From: an uncultured Clostridia bacterium
GTDB lineage: Bacteria; Bacillota; Clostridia; TANB77; CAG-508
Length of the DNA: 19,923 nucleotides
NCBI GenBank assembly: GCA_934167435.1
Contig: CAKPKZ010000013.1
Coordinates: 1 to 19,923 of the forward strand
Reading direction: 5' to 3'
Position 1 is the stretch's first letter. Every line of letters starts with the position of its first letter. This document shows, piece by piece, positions 1 through 9,540 of this stretch. Under the pieces are notes generated by a model. The model ran no database searches. It saw nothing but the letters and a program-made list of their open reading frames with translations, and was not told the origin of the DNA. A program made the position numbers and the translations under genes.

Positions 1-127
1 CATTCAATCATAATAAAAATAAGTGCAATAATCAATTACTTCTTAGTAATTAATTACTACACTTTTATAGTACCAAATAAACCTTAAGATTTTAATTCTT
101 AAAGTTTACTTTCAATATTACTAAATG

Positions 128-148
128 CAGTTCACCAAAAGTGAACTG
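128..148. repeat. 8-bp inverted repeat at the end of the 10-bp repeat array
   Basis: CAGTTCAC and GTGAACTG are perfect complements separated by five bases (CAAAA). The right arm is the first unit of the tandem array that follows, and the left arm is an inverted copy of it. Read as minus-strand RNA this is a hairpin at the distal end of the array downstream of the AlbA_2 gene. It has no U-run after it, so it is not a standard intrinsic terminator. Because the left arm can pair with any array unit of the form TGAACTG, alternative pairings are possible. Confidence 0.6.
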
Positions 149-240
149 TACTGAACTGTGCTGAACTGTGCTGAACTGTGTTGAACTGTACTGAACTGTG
201 TTAATTTGTGCTAATCTGTACTAATCCGTGCTCAATGTCA
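141..240. repeat. 10-bp tandem repeat, about ten copies
   Basis: Ten consecutive 10-base units with no spacers, consensus CTGAACTGTG. The first six (141-200) are nearly identical, with G/A alternation at the last base and C/T at the first. The last four (201-240) drift to forms such as CTAATCTGTA and CTCAATGTCA, the decay usual at an array edge. The array begins 12 bases beyond the stop of the AlbA_2-domain gene and lies outside its reading frame. A 10-base period places every unit on the same face of B-DNA. Units are directly abutted, so this is not a CRISPR array. Function unknown: it could be a protein-binding array, a structured 3' UTR, or a simple satellite. Confidence 0.85.
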
Positions 241-252
241 GCAAAAAATATT

Positions 253-1710
253 TTATTTCATTATATACGTTCCATGTGTATCTTTTTTAGATGTTCCTGT
301 CCAAACAATCAAATCCAGTTCCATTAATCTATTCAAAAGCTTTACAGCAGTTGTTTTTCCTCTATTTATAATCTTACGAACATCCTCTGAAGTAACAGAC
401 CCTTTATCGTTAATAACTTGCAATATTTGTCTTTCTGGATAGCTTAACAAGTCCCACTTATCTTTCATGACATCCATGTTTTTCAAAGTTTCCTGCTTTC
501 TATTTGCTCTAACTGCAATATTATTATCTAATACTAATAAAACAGAATTTCTATCTGGTTCTGAATAAATAGGATCTTTTAAATAAAATCTTTGCATTTC
601 ACTATATATTCTCTTTACACCTTCATTAAGTTCTCTTACAAGCCCCATTTCATTTAAAACTCTTGCAATTTGTGGATTTCTAGAATATCTTTTATTCTTC
701 ATAGTTTCCAATGTAACAAATCCACCTAATCTTCCTGGACTTGATATTTCTAATCTATCATCAAATAATTTTACAATTATATATTCTCCACTATTAGAAT
801 AATCCCTATGACATACTGCATTTACTAATCCTTCATACCACGCAAATTCTGGATATTCAGCAACAGTTTCAAATACACCATCTTGATTTAAATGTGTAAA
901 TTCTCTCAATTGTGAATTAATAAATTCTCTGGCTTGTTCAAGTGTTCTATATAAACACTTGTCAAATGTTCTGTCCTTTATTATATTCATTTCGGTTCCA
1001 ACTTGAAATTCTGTTCCTTCAAATTTTAATACTCTCACTCTTGCACTTGGTAAATATATCGATGGATTTTTTCCAAATAATAGCATTCCTGCTTTAGTTA
1101 GATGATATTTTCCATCTTTTTCTCTTAAAAATCCTCTAGCTTTTAAAACCTCTTCATCTGATAAATCTGTATCTATTTTCTTTTTATAAATTTTCATAAC
1201 CTCTGTATCAATATCATTTATAGATGATTCTAATAGTACTTCAGCTTCAAAATCTCTTTCTTTTCGGTCATATTCCAAACTTCTTATTTGATTAGCATTT
1301 AATTTTATCGAAGAATCTCCCTGCCTACAGAACACTTCATCTTTATTGTTCCTAATTAAATAATTTAACTCAGGCTCAATATGAAATAGCAATAAATTAT
1401 CATCTTCACCTTTTTCATTTTTTATTTCTATTAATTCAGTTCTGTATGTTGGTGTATTCTTTAAAAAATTGGTAACAACCTTCTGACAGTCATTTAATTT
1501 GTCTTTTCCATATACATTAAAACCTTCTATTTTCCCATCATCACATATTCCAACAGCTATTATACCACCGTTTGAATTTGCAAAAGAAGCAATTTCATTT
1601 GCTAAATTCTGTAATGATATTTTTGCTTTTTTCCTCTCAAAATATAAATTTTCCTTTTCAGTTTTTAAATATTCTAAATTTATTCTTGAATTTATTTTAG
1701 ATAAACTCAT
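253..1710 (-). CDS. AlbA_2 / HATPase_c_4 domain ATP-binding protein with C-terminal winged helix
   Basis: A 485-residue protein of the 'ATP-binding protein' family that joins a Schlafen-type AlbA_2 domain to a GHKL-like HATPase_c_4 domain. Residues about 15-145 are AlbA_2, with E25 in the FERKKA strand and the typical ASFANSNGG turn at 41-49. Residues 291-330 carry the HATPase signature: NAVCHRDYS (N297) then FDDRLEISSPG. Residues about 420-485 look like a winged helix (the SYPERQIL, GSVTSEDV and TTAVKLLNRL segments), implying DNA binding. ATG start with GAGGTG six bases upstream. The family is usually annotated as a putative transcriptional regulator and often sits in mobile or defence regions; its biochemical role is unsettled. 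Upstream is the broken end of the glucan synthase gene, and downstream is the 10-bp repeat array. Identity of the family is firm; function is not. Confidence 0.9.
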   Translation of the reverse strand: MSLSKINSRINLEYLKTEKENLYFERKKAKISLQNLANEIASFANSNGGIIAVGICDDGKIEGFNVYGKDKLNDCQKVVTNFLKNTPTYRTELIEIKNEKGEDDNLLLFHIEPELNYLIRNNKDEVFCRQGDSSIKLNANQIRSLEYDRKERDFEAEVLLESSINDIDTEVMKIYKKKIDTDLSDEEVLKARGFLREKDGKYHLTKAGMLLFGKNPSIYLPSARVRVLKFEGTEFQVGTEMNIIKDRTFDKCLYRTLEQAREFINSQLREFTHLNQDGVFETVAEYPEFAWYEGLVNAVCHRDYSNSGEYIIVKLFDDRLEISSPGRLGGFVTLETMKNKRYSRNPQIARVLNEMGLVRELNEGVKRIYSEMQRFYLKDPIYSEPDRNSVLLVLDNNIAVRANRKQETLKNMDVMKDKWDLLSYPERQILQVINDKGSVTSEDVRKIINRGKTTAVKLLNRLMELDLIVWTGTSKKDTHGTYIMK

Positions 1711-1729
1711 ATTTTCACCTCATAATCCT

Positions 1730-1758
1730 TTATAATCATACTATCGTTTTCATTTTAA
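1730..1758 (-). promoter_or_regulatory. Possible promoter of the AlbA_2 gene
   Basis: On the minus strand TTAAAA (1753-1758) and TTATAA (1730-1735) are 17 bases apart, 20 bases before the start codon. Both hexamers are imperfect and the region is very AT-rich, so the call is weak. Confidence 0.3.
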
Positions 1759-1873
1759 CATATAATTTAAAATTAATAAACCCTTTTTGTTTATGTATTT
1801 AAGAGTATCAATATTTTATAGTTGGATTTTTCTTGTGACCATTTTCCTAATTTTGCTTGAAATCAAGCATATT

Positions 1874-2377
1874 TTACAAAAACTGTTCACAACAACAACA
1901 CTCATGTGTGTATTGACCACCATTTTCTCTTACTCCTGGTAAATATGCTTTTATATATCCAGGTTTTAGTTTTCCCTTTTCAAAAGGAGGATCAAGTAAT
2001 TTTATAATCCCAGCTTCTCTATCTATTAAATGATTTTCTAAACTTTCTATTGATATATATTTTTTATCATTATCACCTGCATTTGATATTATACTCCAGC
2101 TTTGTGCAATACTATCAATTTTACATTCATCATTTTCCATGCTGCCTAACCAATTACCATCATCCATAAAGGCTCTTTTATACCATCTTCCATCCCAACC
2201 AGTTGTATTTAATGATTTTTTCAATGATATTTTTATATTTTCATATTTATTCTTTAATTCTATATCTCCCTTTTGCTCACATATAGGAATAAATTCGTTT
2301 AATATATAGTAAAGAAAGAAACCGTAGCCAAACACTTTCGCCCTTTCCTTTATTTCCAACTGTACTAAATCCATCAT
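1874..2377 (-). pseudogene. C-terminal fragment of GH94 domain of the cyclic glucan synthase (third frame, truncated)
   Basis: The family sequence resumes in this frame just after position 2324: GFFLYYILNEF, then WDGRWYKRAFMDDG, LGS, IDSIAQSW, a PPF motif, PGYIKAYLPG and VRENGGQYTH. These are successive conserved blocks of the GH94 (beta-glucan phosphorylase) catalytic domain. Homology stops right after QYTH; the last residues (ECCCCEQFL) do not fit the family, and the roughly 250 residues that normally follow are absent. The first 18 or so residues of this open frame, upstream of GFFLYY, are an out-of-frame readthrough rather than real protein. It has no start or ribosome site of its own and would not be made independently. 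Confidence 0.85.
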
Positions 2378-2900
2378 TCCAATCTCCTGAGCCTATTTTA
2401 GGAATACCATGTTCACCCAAATTTATACTTTTGTCAATTGCCCTTATACAATGTTTATATAAACTTTCTACTACATTTGAAGGTATATACTCATCATATC
2501 TTTCATCTTGTCCTTCTTCTAATTGAAGCCCACTTACATATTCAGTTTCTATATCTAATATTCCCTTATCTCCTGTAAATTTTATATATTCTATAGTCGC
2601 AAATACTAACCATAATAAATCATCTGAAAATCTAGTTCTAATTCCTTTTCTTGTTTCTTCATGCCACCAGTGCTCTACATCACCTTCAATAAATTGATGC
2701 CTACTATGTTTTATTATTTGCTGTTTTGTTAATTCTGGATCTAAATATTTAAGTCCAAATGTGTCTTGTAATTGGTCCCTAAATCCATATGCTCCTCCTG
2801 ATTGATAAAATCCGCTTCTTCCTAAAAGTCTACTTTCAATAGTTTGATATGCAATCCAACCATTTAAAATTATATTTATAGATTCTACTGGTGTATACAC
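2277..2900 (-). pseudogene. Middle fragment of GH94 domain of the cyclic glucan synthase (second frame)
   Basis: This frame continues the gene from about 2901 down to about 2325. It carries YTPVESINI, the NGWIAYQT block, SGFYQSGGAYGFRDQLQD, GDVEHWWHEE, RTRFSDDLLW and IGSGDWNDG, the last holding the GH94 catalytic general-acid Asp (around 2375-2392). It then reads GKGESVWLRF before leaving the family frame. Removing one base near 2901-2902 joins it to the upstream 2,234-residue frame as LRKITVYTP. Removing one base near 2324 joins it to the downstream frame as ESVWLGFFLYY. Both repaired joins match the family pattern exactly, so each break is a single inserted base. These are either true mutations or assembly errors. 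Confidence 0.88.
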
Positions 2901-5900
2901 TTGTAATCTTCCGAAGAAAATCCTTCCAGTAATTTTTTATACAATATAGCTCTTGTTTACAATTTTGAATTTTACTATATTTATATGACATATTCTTTAT
3001 ATCAATTTTATTTTCTTCTACTCCTAGTATTAAAGATATTTCTTTTTCTGAAAAACTTTCAATTTCAACCTCTACTTCATATGCAATACAACTACTTTTT
3101 CCTAAAGAATTTTCATTATTTAAACTTATTTTTTTTATACCATCTGGATTACTTAATCCACCATTTCCAAAAAAGAATGTTTTATCTCCTGTATATGACT
3201 GTATATTTTCACTACAAGATACATATGCAGTTTCTGTGTCTATTTCACTATTATATAAATTATTTAAATATATAGTATTAGCATTTTTATCAAAGTCCAA
3301 ATTAATATAATTATCTGATTTTATAATGTCTTCTCCAATTACAATTTTAGCATAATAAATTAGTTTTAATTTCTTCTTATTTGGTGTGGTATTTTTTAAT
3401 TTTAAAATTCCTACTTTTAAACTATCATTTTTTGGCACAAATACTTCTAATTCTTGTTCTATACCATCACATTTATGAATATATTTTGCATATCCAAATC
3501 CATAAATAATATTGTAATTATTATCATCTGGCATTGGATTTAACCCAAGAGACCATACTTGCTTATTTACTACATCTTTTATATATATAACTTCTGACGG
3601 AATATCATAACTTGCACTATTTTCCCAACTACTTATTCTATAAAGCCTACTATTTTTATACCAACTATATCCTCCCATGCTTTCTGTTACAATGGTTCCA
3701 AATTTTTCATTTGCCATAATATGACTCCACACAGTTGGTAATCTATTATTTTTATTTACTTTTATTAAATATTCTTTTCCATCTTCTGAAAATCCACCAT
3801 ATTCATTATAATATTTAAGTTCTTTATTGTTTTCTATAATATCTACATTTTCCTCTTCACTATTTAAAATAACTAATGTGTTATCTTGCTTACCTACACT
3901 TTTATAATTTTCTAAATATTCTTCTTCAATTTCAGTAATATTGTTTTCTATTCCACCTTTTTTACTATTAATTATAATGCTTGCCATAAATTTTAAAAGA
4001 TCTAAATCATTTTTTTCTAGTTCATTTGCAATAACTGTATAAATTCCACCCTTAATATTTTTTAAATGTACCATTTGATTGTTTAAAATGCTATTTTCTA
4101 TCTCTTCTCTTACATAATTTTCATAACTATGCTTTTCTTCATCTATAATTACTATATCTACATTAATATTTTTTGTTTTAAAGAATTCATATGCCTTTAG
4201 TACCTCATTAATTACATATGCATCATTTACATCTTTAATTTCTACAAGTATTATTGGCAAGTCTCCTGATATGCCATATTTCCAAAGTTCACTTTGTTTA
4301 TATTTTCTTTTTTTGGCCTTTAACATATTAACAGCTCTTGAAGGATTTTGGAAAATTATATATGACAACATTCTTTGATAATTAGCAATATCTCTTCCTT
4401 TTATTCTTAAATATCTGCTTTCTGCCTCTATTTTTGCCTTTGCTAACTCAAATACTCTTTTTACATTTTCTGGGGTTTTATATTTTTGAAGATTTTGTAT
4501 TGCATTTTCTTTGCTATAATCTATAGACATAACCAAATCCAAATTTACTACCTCTTTTGGTTTTAATTTTATTATTCTTTTTAATGCAACAACAGATTCT
4601 GTTACATATCCAATTTTTTTAGAAAATGGAAGAGAATTTTTTATCATGTTAGGAATATTTAAATTTCCCCTTCCTATTAATTTTTCTTTATCTATTTCAT
4701 ATTCAAGCTCTCCAATATTTTCTTTACTTGTAAAAAGTGAAGTAGCTAAAAAAATTTGACTTTCATTTTCATTCCTATTTTTTCTTGTTACTATCAAACT
4801 ATTAGTTTCATCATCAAATTCAAACATTAAAAATAAATTATTAAATGCCGGATGCGCATACTCTTGCTGTTTATTTGATAATACTGGTTCAAAATACGAA
4901 CTAACCTCTAAAATTTCTTCTTCATTTCCTATATTTTCTAAGGTTAGCCTTCTTATTTCTATTGGATTATTGCTATCTATAGTAGTTACTACCTTGGATT
5001 TTATATTACCATTTCTAATTTTTACCTCATCTTTATCTGGCATAAAACTTATTTCATAATTACTTTTGTTTAAATTATTTTGAGTATAATTTGTTGTCCA
5101 AATATCTTTTGTTTTTATATTTTTTATATAAAAGAATATACCTTGTAAATAGTCATCTGTTACTTTATATCTATTTATATAAATATCTTTATACTTACTA
5201 AAACCTACTCCTTTTTGATTCATTGCTATTGTATAATTTTCATTTGCTATTACATTTCCTGTTATTAATCTTTCGTCAATCTTTGTATACGTATTTTTTA
5301 TATAGTCTTCGTAGTCTATATATTTTAGTTTTTCTACTTTTTCTTTATCTTCTTTTGTAACAATATATTTGTCTGGTTTTCTTTCTTGCAATAATATTGA
5401 AATCGCTTTTATTTGTGCATTGTCTATAAATCTTTTTTGTAAAATATTATTGTTAAATAAATTATTTATAGAAAGTAATATTAACCCTTGATGATGCGCC
5501 ATATATGTTTTTACAACACTTGCATTCTTCTTTTTCTCTACCCTCTGTGGTGTAAAATCTATGGATTCATAAAATCCATATTTATCATTCATCCCATATC
5601 TTTCTAGCAATTTTAAATTTTTTACTACCTCTTTTGCCTCATCATTTATTGCTAAAATACTTCCATAACTTGATACAACAACTTCGTCTGCTAACCCTCT
5701 TTTTAACCCTAGCCAAGGTATTCCAAAAGCTTTATATTGATAATTAGAATGTAAATCTTTTACATTAAATGCCGCTTCTGATATTCCCCATGGAATATTT
5801 AATTTTTTTCCATATTCTATTTGACTCATTATCATAAACTTACAAGATTCATCAAGTAAACTTCCTTCATACTTTGGAATATTTATATTTGGCATTAGGT

Positions 5901-8900
5901 ATTCAAACGCCGTTCCTGACCACGATATAAGCCCACTATATCCATTTAATCTGGTTATTGTTCTACTAAGTGACTTCCAATGTTTAACAGGCACATCTTT
6001 TTTTGCTATTGCAACTAAACTTGCTTGCCTTGCTTCTGAAGCTAAAAGATCATAATATGAATCTGTTAATTTATTTTCCTCTATATTAAATCCAATTGAA
6101 AATATTTGATGCTCATTATCATAAAGCACAGAGAAGTTAGTATTTTCTATTAGTTGGCTTATTGTACTAACAATATTATTTACACTATTTGCTGTTTCTT
6201 CTGTACTTAATACAATGTTATTTAAAAAACTTCTTACTACATATAAGTACCCTACAAAATTTCCACTATCTACTGTAGATATATACCTTGGAATCAATGG
6301 TTTTAACGTTTTGGTATTATACCAATTATATAAATGCCCATTCCATTTTTCTAAATTTTGTATACTTGTAATTATATTATTTAGCAACTCTAAACATTTA
6401 TCTAAATTAATATAGTGTAAGTCATATGCAGAAATTACAGCCAACAAGGATAGTCCTATATTAGTAGAAGATGTTCTAGGTACTGTTTTTTCTTTTCTAT
6501 CTGGCTGGTAATTGTCTGTTATTAAATAATTATTTTCTTTATTTAAAAATTCCTCAAAAAATTTCCATGTTTTATTTCCTATTTCTAAAACATATTGTTG
6601 TTCTTGTTTATTCAATTTTTCAAGCTCTGTTTTTACTACTTTTTCTTTACTAATCTTACACATTATATATGGTGTAATAATCCATAAAATAGCAATTATT
6701 GCAAATACTAAGTTTGGATATGTTATATACGAAATTACTGCAAATATTATATTTATAAACATGTTTTTATAATACGAACCAACATCACCTTTAGATTGTT
6801 TTTCACTCTCTTCAGAGGTAGTCCACTCTAATAAATGTTTTTTACTAATATTACATCTATACAATGTCTTTATAATTGCTTTTAAAGATATATATGCTTT
6901 ATATGGTAAACAACCAAAAGTTATTATTAGTCTAAGAAAAGCTCCCTTTAGTCCTGTAATTCTTGGTGCAAAATCTTTTTGCTTCTTTTCTCCTTCTTTT
7001 TTAAAAATTATTGCATTAACTATTTCTAAAATAAATGGCAATATTGCTACTAAATATAATATTAATATTGTAGTAAACGATTTTACATTAAGTATAATGT
7101 TTAAAATAGTTAAATATATATATCCCACTAATATTGAAACTTCTAAAAGACTTCTTCTTAAATTATCAAAAATTTTATATTTAGAAAGTAAATTTAATGG
7201 ATTTTTTACTTTTCCATTTTTAGTGTTTATATTTTTTCTTAACCATTTAGCAATTTGCCAGTCTCCTCTTATCCACCTAGAAAGCCTAGACATAAAACTT
7301 AAATATTTAGTAGGATAACCATCCATAAGCATAATGTCTGATGCTAATCCACATCTTAAATAGTTTCCTTCTAGCAAATCATGACTTAAAACTGTATTTT
7401 CTGGTATAGCATTTTTCATTACATTTGAAAAAACACTAATATCATAAATCCCTTTTCCTGTAAATATTCCCTCATTAAAATTATCTTGATATATATCTGA
7501 AATTGCATTTGTATAAGAATCTATCCCACCTGCTCCTGCAAATATTTTTGTAAATAAATTCTTATAGCTAATATCCAAATTAACTCCTACTCTTGGCTGT
7601 ATTATTCCATATCCATTTGTAACAATATTTTTATTCTTATCTATTATAGGTTTATTTAAAATATGTGCCATTGCACCTACTAATTCAAATGCTGACTCTA
7701 AAATTAAATCTGTATCTGCATCTAGTGTTATTACATATTTTAAATTTTCTATTGGGTTATTTTCTTCTAGTGTATTTACTCTAAAGCTTCCTTTATTAAT
7801 ATTTAACATATAGTTATTAAATTCATTTAGTAATCCCCTTTTTCGTTCCCATCCTAAATAACACCCCTCAGAATTATTCCAAACTCTACTTCTGTATAAG
7901 AAATGAAAAATTGGTTTTTCGTTTTTATTATATTTTTGGTTAAGTTTATTTGCTTGTTTTAATCCTTCTTCTACAACCTCTTTATCAAATTTTTCTTCTT
8001 CATTTTTACTCTCGCTACAATCTCCTAATAATGCAAAATATATATTATCTGACTTATTAGCTAAATAAAAAACTTCTAGTTTATTCATTAATTCTCTTAC
8101 TTTTTCTTTAGATTTTAAAATTGTAGGAATTACAACAATTGTTTCGTTTTGCTTATCTATCCCATTTGAAAAATCAATTTTAGGAATCATTTTAGGTTTT
8201 ACAAATTTGCTTAAAATATATTGTATTATTTGTATTACTATTTCGCTTGCAGGAATAAGAAAAACAATAAAACTTATAATTAATATCCATGAATTTTTAG
8301 AATTTAATGTTAATGACATTAAAGCCGATATTATTATGCTAAAAATTGTTATTGCTAATATATATATTTTTGTTTTTTTATTAGAATCCATTTTTTTATT
8401 TAATTTATAATTTAACTGCTCATATAATTCGTCTATACCATTATCTATTAAATAATACCCAACATGTTCTTGTTTTGTGTTTTTTGGACTCTTATTCGAA
8501 ATTTCTAAAATTTTTTTTGCAATATAAATTTCAGAAATTTTGGTTTTAGTTGATATCTCTTTTATTTTATTTCTATAATAAGCTTTGGTTTTGTAATCCA
8601 TTTTACTATATACATTAGCAGGGTCATTATTTAAAATTTCCTCTACTCCATTTAATTTTTGAAATATTTCCAAAAAGTCTATTCTTTGTATTTTCTTTAT
8701 ACTTGTTATATAATTACTCATTAAAACTTTTTTAACAGCAATATCAAAATGTTCTTTTTTTATTATATCAGATACAGTACTTCCAGTCATTTCTACCATT
8801 TCTTCTAAAGCTTTTAAATATTGATATCCTTTTTTTCCATATCTTTTTAATGTATATGCCATATATTCAACAAAAGAGTATCTCATATCTTTAAATGCAT

Positions 8901-9540
8901 ATTTACTAATATGATTTACATCTGTAAATTTTATATCACTTTTACTTTTATTTTCTATTAATCTTTCTGCTATATTCTCTACCTTATATTTTTGAATTTG
9001 TGAACTACATATTTTTTCACATACTTCTTTTATATTATTTATTATTGCTATTTGTATAAATAATCCTATATTCCATATTTCGTCCATATTAAGAGTTCTT
9101 TTGGTTTGATAACTTTCTATATATTTAATTAAATCATTTTTCTCTATCTTTCCCTCTGTATATGCTACAATTTCTGAAGCCAAAACATAAACTCTTGCAA
9201 ACCCTTCATAACTTCCATTTGCTATTCCTATAAAGTTTGTATATTTTTTTACAGTTAGTTCTTTTTCAACTTGTTTCACAGTTTCTTCTATTATATAGAA
9301 ATTATCTAAAAGCCACTCTCCTGCTGGATGAATTGTTATGCCTAATTTTACATGTTCGTTTAATAATTTATATACTTCTTTTATAAATTCAAAATTTTGT
9401 AACATTTGTGGTATTGGATAGGTATTTTTATTGGATTTATTATTTAAATTGTGACTTACTGCTATTTTTTCTAAATGTTTTTGTAATTGTTCTTTATCTA
9501 GTAAAGCCCCATTTAACTTTAGTACTTTATTTGTATTCAA
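2836..9540 (-). CDS. Cyclic beta-1,2-glucan synthase-like protein (GT84-GH189-GH94 type), main frame; gene broken at 3' end
   Basis: Open frame of 2,234 residues related to NdvB/Cgs, membrane enzymes that build beta-1,2-glucan from UDP-glucose, cyclise it and trim it by phosphorolysis. An N-terminal alpha-helical region runs to about residue 385, then a membrane pair near 390-440. The GT84 glycosyltransferase follows, with LDADTDL near 607, TGKGIYD, SHDLLEG near 717 and RWIRGDWQI near 752-761. More membrane segments lie near 805-850 and 925-960. The glucoamylase-like cyclisation domain (GH189) starts around RTSSTNIG near 1020 and includes MAHHQGL near 1345. Two GH94-associated beta-sandwich blocks lie near 1520 and 1945. 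After residue about 2213 the frame leaves the family; GH94 catalysis lies in two further frames down to 1874. The start is TTG with AAGGAG nine bases upstream, inside a leader hairpin. ORF A alone still encodes intact polymerising and cyclising modules. Confidence 0.88.
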   Translation of the reverse strand: MNTNKVLKLNGALLDKEQLQKHLEKIAVSHNLNNKSNKNTYPIPQMLQNFEFIKEVYKLLNEHVKLGITIHPAGEWLLDNFYIIEETVKQVEKELTVKKYTNFIGIANGSYEGFARVYVLASEIVAYTEGKIEKNDLIKYIESYQTKRTLNMDEIWNIGLFIQIAIINNIKEVCEKICSSQIQKYKVENIAERLIENKSKSDIKFTDVNHISKYAFKDMRYSFVEYMAYTLKRYGKKGYQYLKALEEMVEMTGSTVSDIIKKEHFDIAVKKVLMSNYITSIKKIQRIDFLEIFQKLNGVEEILNNDPANVYSKMDYKTKAYYRNKIKEISTKTKISEIYIAKKILEISNKSPKNTKQEHVGYYLIDNGIDELYEQLNYKLNKKMDSNKKTKIYILAITIFSIIISALMSLTLNSKNSWILIISFIVFLIPASEIVIQIIQYILSKFVKPKMIPKIDFSNGIDKQNETIVVIPTILKSKEKVRELMNKLEVFYLANKSDNIYFALLGDCSESKNEEEKFDKEVVEEGLKQANKLNQKYNKNEKPIFHFLYRSRVWNNSEGCYLGWERKRGLLNEFNNYMLNINKGSFRVNTLEENNPIENLKYVITLDADTDLILESAFELVGAMAHILNKPIIDKNKNIVTNGYGIIQPRVGVNLDISYKNLFTKIFAGAGGIDSYTNAISDIYQDNFNEGIFTGKGIYDISVFSNVMKNAIPENTVLSHDLLEGNYLRCGLASDIMLMDGYPTKYLSFMSRLSRWIRGDWQIAKWLRKNINTKNGKVKNPLNLLSKYKIFDNLRRSLLEVSILVGYIYLTILNIILNVKSFTTILILYLVAILPFILEIVNAIIFKKEGEKKQKDFAPRITGLKGAFLRLIITFGCLPYKAYISLKAIIKTLYRCNISKKHLLEWTTSEESEKQSKGDVGSYYKNMFINIIFAVISYITYPNLVFAIIAILWIITPYIMCKISKEKVVKTELEKLNKQEQQYVLEIGNKTWKFFEEFLNKENNYLITDNYQPDRKEKTVPRTSSTNIGLSLLAVISAYDLHYINLDKCLELLNNIITSIQNLEKWNGHLYNWYNTKTLKPLIPRYISTVDSGNFVGYLYVVRSFLNNIVLSTEETANSVNNIVSTISQLIENTNFSVLYDNEHQIFSIGFNIEENKLTDSYYDLLASEARQASLVAIAKKDVPVKHWKSLSRTITRLNGYSGLISWSGTAFEYLMPNINIPKYEGSLLDESCKFMIMSQIEYGKKLNIPWGISEAAFNVKDLHSNYQYKAFGIPWLGLKRGLADEVVVSSYGSILAINDEAKEVVKNLKLLERYGMNDKYGFYESIDFTPQRVEKKKNASVVKTYMAHHQGLILLSINNLFNNNILQKRFIDNAQIKAISILLQERKPDKYIVTKEDKEKVEKLKYIDYEDYIKNTYTKIDERLITGNVIANENYTIAMNQKGVGFSKYKDIYINRYKVTDDYLQGIFFYIKNIKTKDIWTTNYTQNNLNKSNYEISFMPDKDEVKIRNGNIKSKVVTTIDSNNPIEIRRLTLENIGNEEEILEVSSYFEPVLSNKQQEYAHPAFNNLFLMFEFDDETNSLIVTRKNRNENESQIFLATSLFTSKENIGELEYEIDKEKLIGRGNLNIPNMIKNSLPFSKKIGYVTESVVALKRIIKLKPKEVVNLDLVMSIDYSKENAIQNLQKYKTPENVKRVFELAKAKIEAESRYLRIKGRDIANYQRMLSYIIFQNPSRAVNMLKAKKRKYKQSELWKYGISGDLPIILVEIKDVNDAYVINEVLKAYEFFKTKNINVDIVIIDEEKHSYENYVREEIENSILNNQMVHLKNIKGGIYTVIANELEKNDLDLLKFMASIIINSKKGGIENNITEIEEEYLENYKSVGKQDNTLVILNSEEENVDIIENNKELKYYNEYGGFSEDGKEYLIKVNKNNRLPTVWSHIMANEKFGTIVTESMGGYSWYKNSRLYRISSWENSASYDIPSEVIYIKDVVNKQVWSLGLNPMPDDNNYNIIYGFGYAKYIHKCDGIEQELEVFVPKNDSLKVGILKLKNTTPNKKKLKLIYYAKIVIGEDIIKSDNYINLDFDKNANTIYLNNLYNSEIDTETAYVSCSENIQSYTGDKTFFFGNGGLSNPDGIKKISLNNENSLGKSSCIAYEVEVEIESFSEKEISLILGVEENKIDIKNMSYKYSKIQNCKQELYCIKNYWKDFLRKITSVYTSRIYKYNFKWLDCISNY

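Noticed and set aside
45..58. Perfect palindrome AGTAATTAATTACT and neighbouring AT-rich repeats (34-105)
   Set aside because: Short AT-only-type dyads are expected in DNA of this composition; no gene start or other context supports a role.
141..240. CRISPR array
   Set aside because: The 10-base units abut with no spacers, are far too short for CRISPR repeats, and no cas gene is present.
1854..1869. Inverted repeat TGCTTGA/TCAAGCA as terminator of the glucan synthase remnant
   Set aside because: Only two bases lie between the arms and no T-run follows on the minus strand; too weak to call.
2277..2910. Programmed ribosomal frameshifting in the glucan synthase or YitT gene
   Set aside because: No slippery heptamer or downstream structure at the three sites, each needs removal of one base, and the synthase is also truncated at the 3' end.
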